Source: Chryseobacterium sp. FH2 (lineage in GTDB: Bacteria > Bacteroidota > Bacteroidia > Flavobacteriales > Weeksellaceae). From it: a stretch of DNA of 64,000 nucleotides. The stretch covers positions 248,001 to 312,000 of the forward strand of contig NZ_LFNE01000002.1 of NCBI RefSeq assembly GCF_001045455.1. The letters run 5' to 3'. This document shows positions 61,446-64,000 of the stretch, piece by piece (within the stretch, counting starts at the first letter, position 1; every line of letters starts with the position of its first letter). The position numbers and the translations under genes are program-made. Below the pieces are notes generated by a model. It saw only the letters and a program-made list of their open reading frames with translations, had not been told where the DNA came from and searched no databases.

Positions 61446-62839
61446 TAGCGGGTTTTATATACAAAAAGATAATATCCGGGGTCCATGGGATAAATATACA
61501 AAATCTCGCGTTTTTCTAAAGTTAATGTTTTATAAATAAATTCTTCGGCGGAACTCCTCGCCACGAATTTTTTCGGAGATGTCGAAGCCAGAGCTATCTG
61601 ATTGATATTTTTCTTGTCGAAATAACTTTTATAGGAAATACGGTCTCTGTTTTTTACAGCAAGTAAAAATTTGGCATCGTTTAAGCCATACCCGTCATAA
61701 GTCATTGATGGTGAATAATAAGCAATATAACCGGCATCCATGATGGAGACTTTATCAGATTTTGTAAGGTGTTTCATCCACTCTTTATAGCTTGTGTCAA
61801 ATCCGTCTTTTATCATTCTTACATCCAGTTTCATGTTTTGATAAAAGTTTGTGCTTAAATCAAACATTCTCAAGGCTGAAGCAATAAGAAGTATTTTCTT
61901 TATTACTGTCCATCTCTTTTGAAATGTAATCGAATTGAAGAATAAAAAATAAACAATCAACGGGAATAAATATCTGATATAAATTCCTGAAGAATAGCTG
62001 TTTACATGAAAAGTATAATAATAAAGCAGAATGATTAAAGGTAGAAGTTTAAGATATTTTTTTTCCTCAAAAAATTGAATAAGGACAGGTGAAAATAAAA
62101 CTAAATATCCGATGAAAACCTTTGTGACAGCAAAAGAATAATTGCTTAGACGAGATTTTAATAAAAAGGGTAAAGGAATATAAAAATCAAAAAAAGCTAA
62201 ATAGAATCCGGCAAAAACTATAATTCCGAGAGATGAAATTGCCAGTTTTTTAAAGAAGTCTCTACTGAATAATTTTGAATTTAAAATATAAAAAACTTGA
62301 AATAACGCAAATTCAGGTCTTACCAAAGGTAAAAGCATGCTGTAATAGTTTTTGTCAGAATCAAAATTGGTTAAGAACTGATATAAGATAACAAGCGCTA
62401 AAACTGATTCAAGCCCATGAGTAGAATTTAAATAAAGCCAGAATGTAAAGAAAATGCCAAATGAAATATTAAAGATCTTTGAAAAGATATTTCCTTTAAA
62501 ATCAAAATTACTGACAAGTTTATAAATTAGGAAAAGTCCTAATAACGAGTTAATAATGATAAATGAATCTTCCGGTTTTATGTGTATAAAAGCAAAAAAA
62601 GCTAAAATCCACATCCATAATAAACTTGTCTGGCCATTTCCCTGATATTCAGGATCGAGATTATACCAAGGTTTAAAATGTTCTGCAAAATTTTTGGAAT
62701 ATTGAAATGTTATAAATGAATCATCAATGACCAAATCATGTTTTACAATCAGTAAAATAATAAATGCTAAACCAAAAAAAGCGATTAATATTCTCTTCCA
62801 CAAAATATTTTTATCATGGGGCAAATTCAAATCAGTCAT
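61445..62839 (-). CDS. GT-C-like multi-pass membrane protein
   Basis: A 464-residue protein with about 10 membrane helices. After the first helix (residues 15-33) the loop has V-I-D-D-S-F-I-T-F near 37, with the acidic pair of GT-C glycosyltransferases, followed by Y-Q-G-N-G-Q-T-S-L-L-W near 64, similar to AftB/ZomB-type mannosyl or arabinosyl transferases. The C-terminal 100 residues are soluble and face outside. The family match is by pattern. It is between mgtE (12-base gap) and the BtuF-like gene (1-base overlap). Confidence 0.75.
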   Translation of the reverse strand: MTDLNLPHDKNILWKRILIAFFGLAFIILLIVKHDLVIDDSFITFQYSKNFAEHFKPWYNLDPEYQGNGQTSLLWMWILAFFAFIHIKPEDSFIIINSLLGLFLIYKLVSNFDFKGNIFSKIFNISFGIFFTFWLYLNSTHGLESVLALVILYQFLTNFDSDKNYYSMLLPLVRPEFALFQVFYILNSKLFSRDFFKKLAISSLGIIVFAGFYLAFFDFYIPLPFLLKSRLSNYSFAVTKVFIGYLVLFSPVLIQFFEEKKYLKLLPLIILLYYYTFHVNSYSSGIYIRYLFPLIVYFLFFNSITFQKRWTVIKKILLIASALRMFDLSTNFYQNMKLDVRMIKDGFDTSYKEWMKHLTKSDKVSIMDAGYIAYYSPSMTYDGYGLNDAKFLLAVKNRDRISYKSYFDKKNINQIALASTSPKKFVARSSAEEFIYKTLTLEKREILYIYPMDPGYYLFVYKTR

Positions 62840-62851
62840 AATACAAAGGGA

Positions 62852-64000
62852 TTACAAAAGCTTTCCTGTTAGGAAAAGCCCGGCAACGGAAAAATAAATG
62901 ATAAGCCCTGTAACATCTACCAATGTTGCAACGAATGGAGCAGAAGAAGTTGCAGGGTCAAGATTTAATTTCTTCAATATAAACGGAACCATCGAGCCGG
63001 AAAGTGTCCCCCAAAGTACTATCATTACTAAAGAAACTCCAACACTTAATCCTACAAACGGCCAATAAACCCCATAATTAAAGAATCCTGTTTCATGCCA
63101 AATCATAATTCTCAAAAAACCGATGATTCCCAAAATTCCTCCGAGAAGTAATCCTGTGAAGATTTCTTTTTTCATGACATACCACCAGTCTTTCAAGCCA
63201 ATCTCCTGAAGTGCCATTGCTCTAATAATAAGCGTTGCTGCCTGTGAACCTGAATTTCCCCCGCTGGAAATGATTAACGGAACAAATAAGGCAAGAACAA
63301 CTGCTTTTTGAATTTCATCCTCAAAATAACCCATCGCGGAAGCAGTCAGCATTTCAGAAAAGAATAGGATAACCAGCCAGGTTCCTCTTTTTTTGACCAT
63401 CTCAATCAATGAAGTCTGAGTATAAGGCAGATCTAACGCTTCCAAACCACCGAATTTCTGAATATCTTCCGTGTTTTGTTGTTCGATTTGGTCTAGGATA
63501 TCGTCAATAGTTACAATTCCTACCAAAACACCGGCTTCCGTAATGATAGGAAGGGCGGTTCTGTCGTATTTTTCGAAATAAGTAACGGCATCTTCTTTAG
63601 AAGTTGTTGTTGTAATTGCAACGAAGTGATTATCAGTTATTTCTGATATTAATGTATCTTCTTCAGCTAACAATAAGCTTCCCAGCGCAATATCGTCAAT
63701 CAATCTGTTTCTTTCATCTACCACGTAAAGATGGTTCATCGTTTCCACTCTTTTTCCGACTTTTTTAATCTGCTGAAGGCATCTTTTTACTGTCCATTCC
63801 TTACGGATTTGAATGTAATAAGGTGTCATCAAACGCGCAATAGAATCTGAATTGTAACCCAAAAGCTTCAGAGCAATTCTTCTTTCCTGCGGATTAAGAT
63901 GATTGATAGAATATTTAATAAGCTCATCCGGAAAATCCTCAAACAGGGAAGTTCTGTCATCCGGTGTCATGGCATTCAAAATCTCGGAAACTTCATCGCT
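62852..64000 (-). CDS. mgtE: MgtE-type magnesium transporter, N-terminus outside the window
   Basis: The frame is open to the window edge, so the 5' end is missing; at least 382 codons are present. Order: end of the N-terminal superhelical domain, a pair of CBS domains (about residues 70-190 of the visible part, with L-Y-V-V-D-E and I-V-T-I-D-D-I-L), then five membrane helices with the pore motif [11 protein letters not shown] near 250 and [11 protein letters not shown] near 340. This is the Mg2+-gated channel MgtE. It starts a minus-strand run with the GT-C-like gene. Confidence 0.95.
   Translation of the reverse strand, partial: SDEVSEILNAMTPDDRTSLFEDFPDELIKYSINHLNPQERRIALKLLGYNSDSIARLMTPYYIQIRKEWTVKRCLQQIKKVGKRVETMNHLYVVDERNRLIDDIALGSLLLAEEDTLISEITDNHFVAITTTTSKEDAVTYFEKYDRTALPIITEAGVLVGIVTIDDILDQIEQQNTEDIQKFGGLEALDLPYTQTSLIEMVKKRGTWLVILFFSEMLTASAMGYFEDEIQKAVVLALFVPLIISSGGNSGSQAATLIIRAMALQEIGLKDWWYVMKKEIFTGLLLGGILGIIGFLRIMIWHETGFFNYGVYWPFVGLSVGVSLVMIVLWGTLSGSMVPFILKKLNLDPATSSAPFVATLVDVTGLIIYFSVAGLFLTGKLL

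Overview
The window is low-GC, densely coded chromosome of a Flavobacteriia bacterium, most likely Chryseobacterium or a close Weeksellaceae relative. The evidence is a gldD gliding lipoprotein gene, a two-subunit T6SS(iii)-type sheath pair (tssB-tssC), a GLPGLI-family protein, lipoproteins whose mature ends start with Asp runs, almost no Shine-Dalgarno sequences, and many copies of the Bacteroidetes -7 promoter box TAnnTTTG. Assignments rest on motifs read by eye; no database search was possible.

Layout. 1-1614 is an eroded accessory patch: a gene cut by the window edge, an out-of-frame paralogous fragment, and a frameshifted piece resembling a secreted-effector protein. 2150-11105 is a minus-strand operon (YbjN-like, PspA/IM30, NfeD/YqiJ-like, flotillin/YqiK-like, giant AAA+ ATPase) with a divergent XRE regulator and shared inverted repeats, probably a membrane-integrity stress module. 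12018-16530 holds a LuxR-type regulator, an L,D-transpeptidase, a membrane protein, a retropepsin-PDZ protein and an esterase. 16650-20510 is a NarL-type two-component system flanked by two paralogous small Asp-run lipoproteins, with palindromes near their promoters. 20530-28236 carries tyrS, an ECF sigma factor, lipA, an AraC/MFS divergent pair and an FAD oxidoreductase. 28346-35617 has a VWA/SIMPL pair, a LytS/LytTR two-component pair, a Blc lipocalin and cinA.

35785-40316 is a tandem pair of M13 metallopeptidases with different export signals. 40576-42407 is tssB-tssC without the rest of a T6SS, followed by a lipoprotein, mutY, gldD, a PfkB kinase and a SurA-like chaperone. 47292-49655 contains a hypothetical protein, a nitronate monooxygenase-like enzyme and an alpha/beta hydrolase. 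49720-52535 is the best candidate for an undescribed peptide system: a divergent XRE regulator, a 64-residue double-glycine peptide with four core cysteines, a strong hairpin, a GLPGLI protein and a TlpA-like thioredoxin. 52542-54560 carries an HD hydrolase, a rhodanese and queG. The following 367-base gap holds a 26-codon, very basic open frame and a hairpin next to a perfect Shine-Dalgarno-like decamer.

54928-57655 includes a protein with two tandem Cys-rich repeats fused to a DUF3883 nuclease-like domain, a second strong candidate. A tRNA-Leu(CAA), an MBL hydrolase, an uncharacterised conserved protein with a GAF/fRMsr protein, and a minus-strand run ending in mgtE (cut by the window edge) complete the window. 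No CRISPR array, insertion sequence, rRNA or replication origin was seen.
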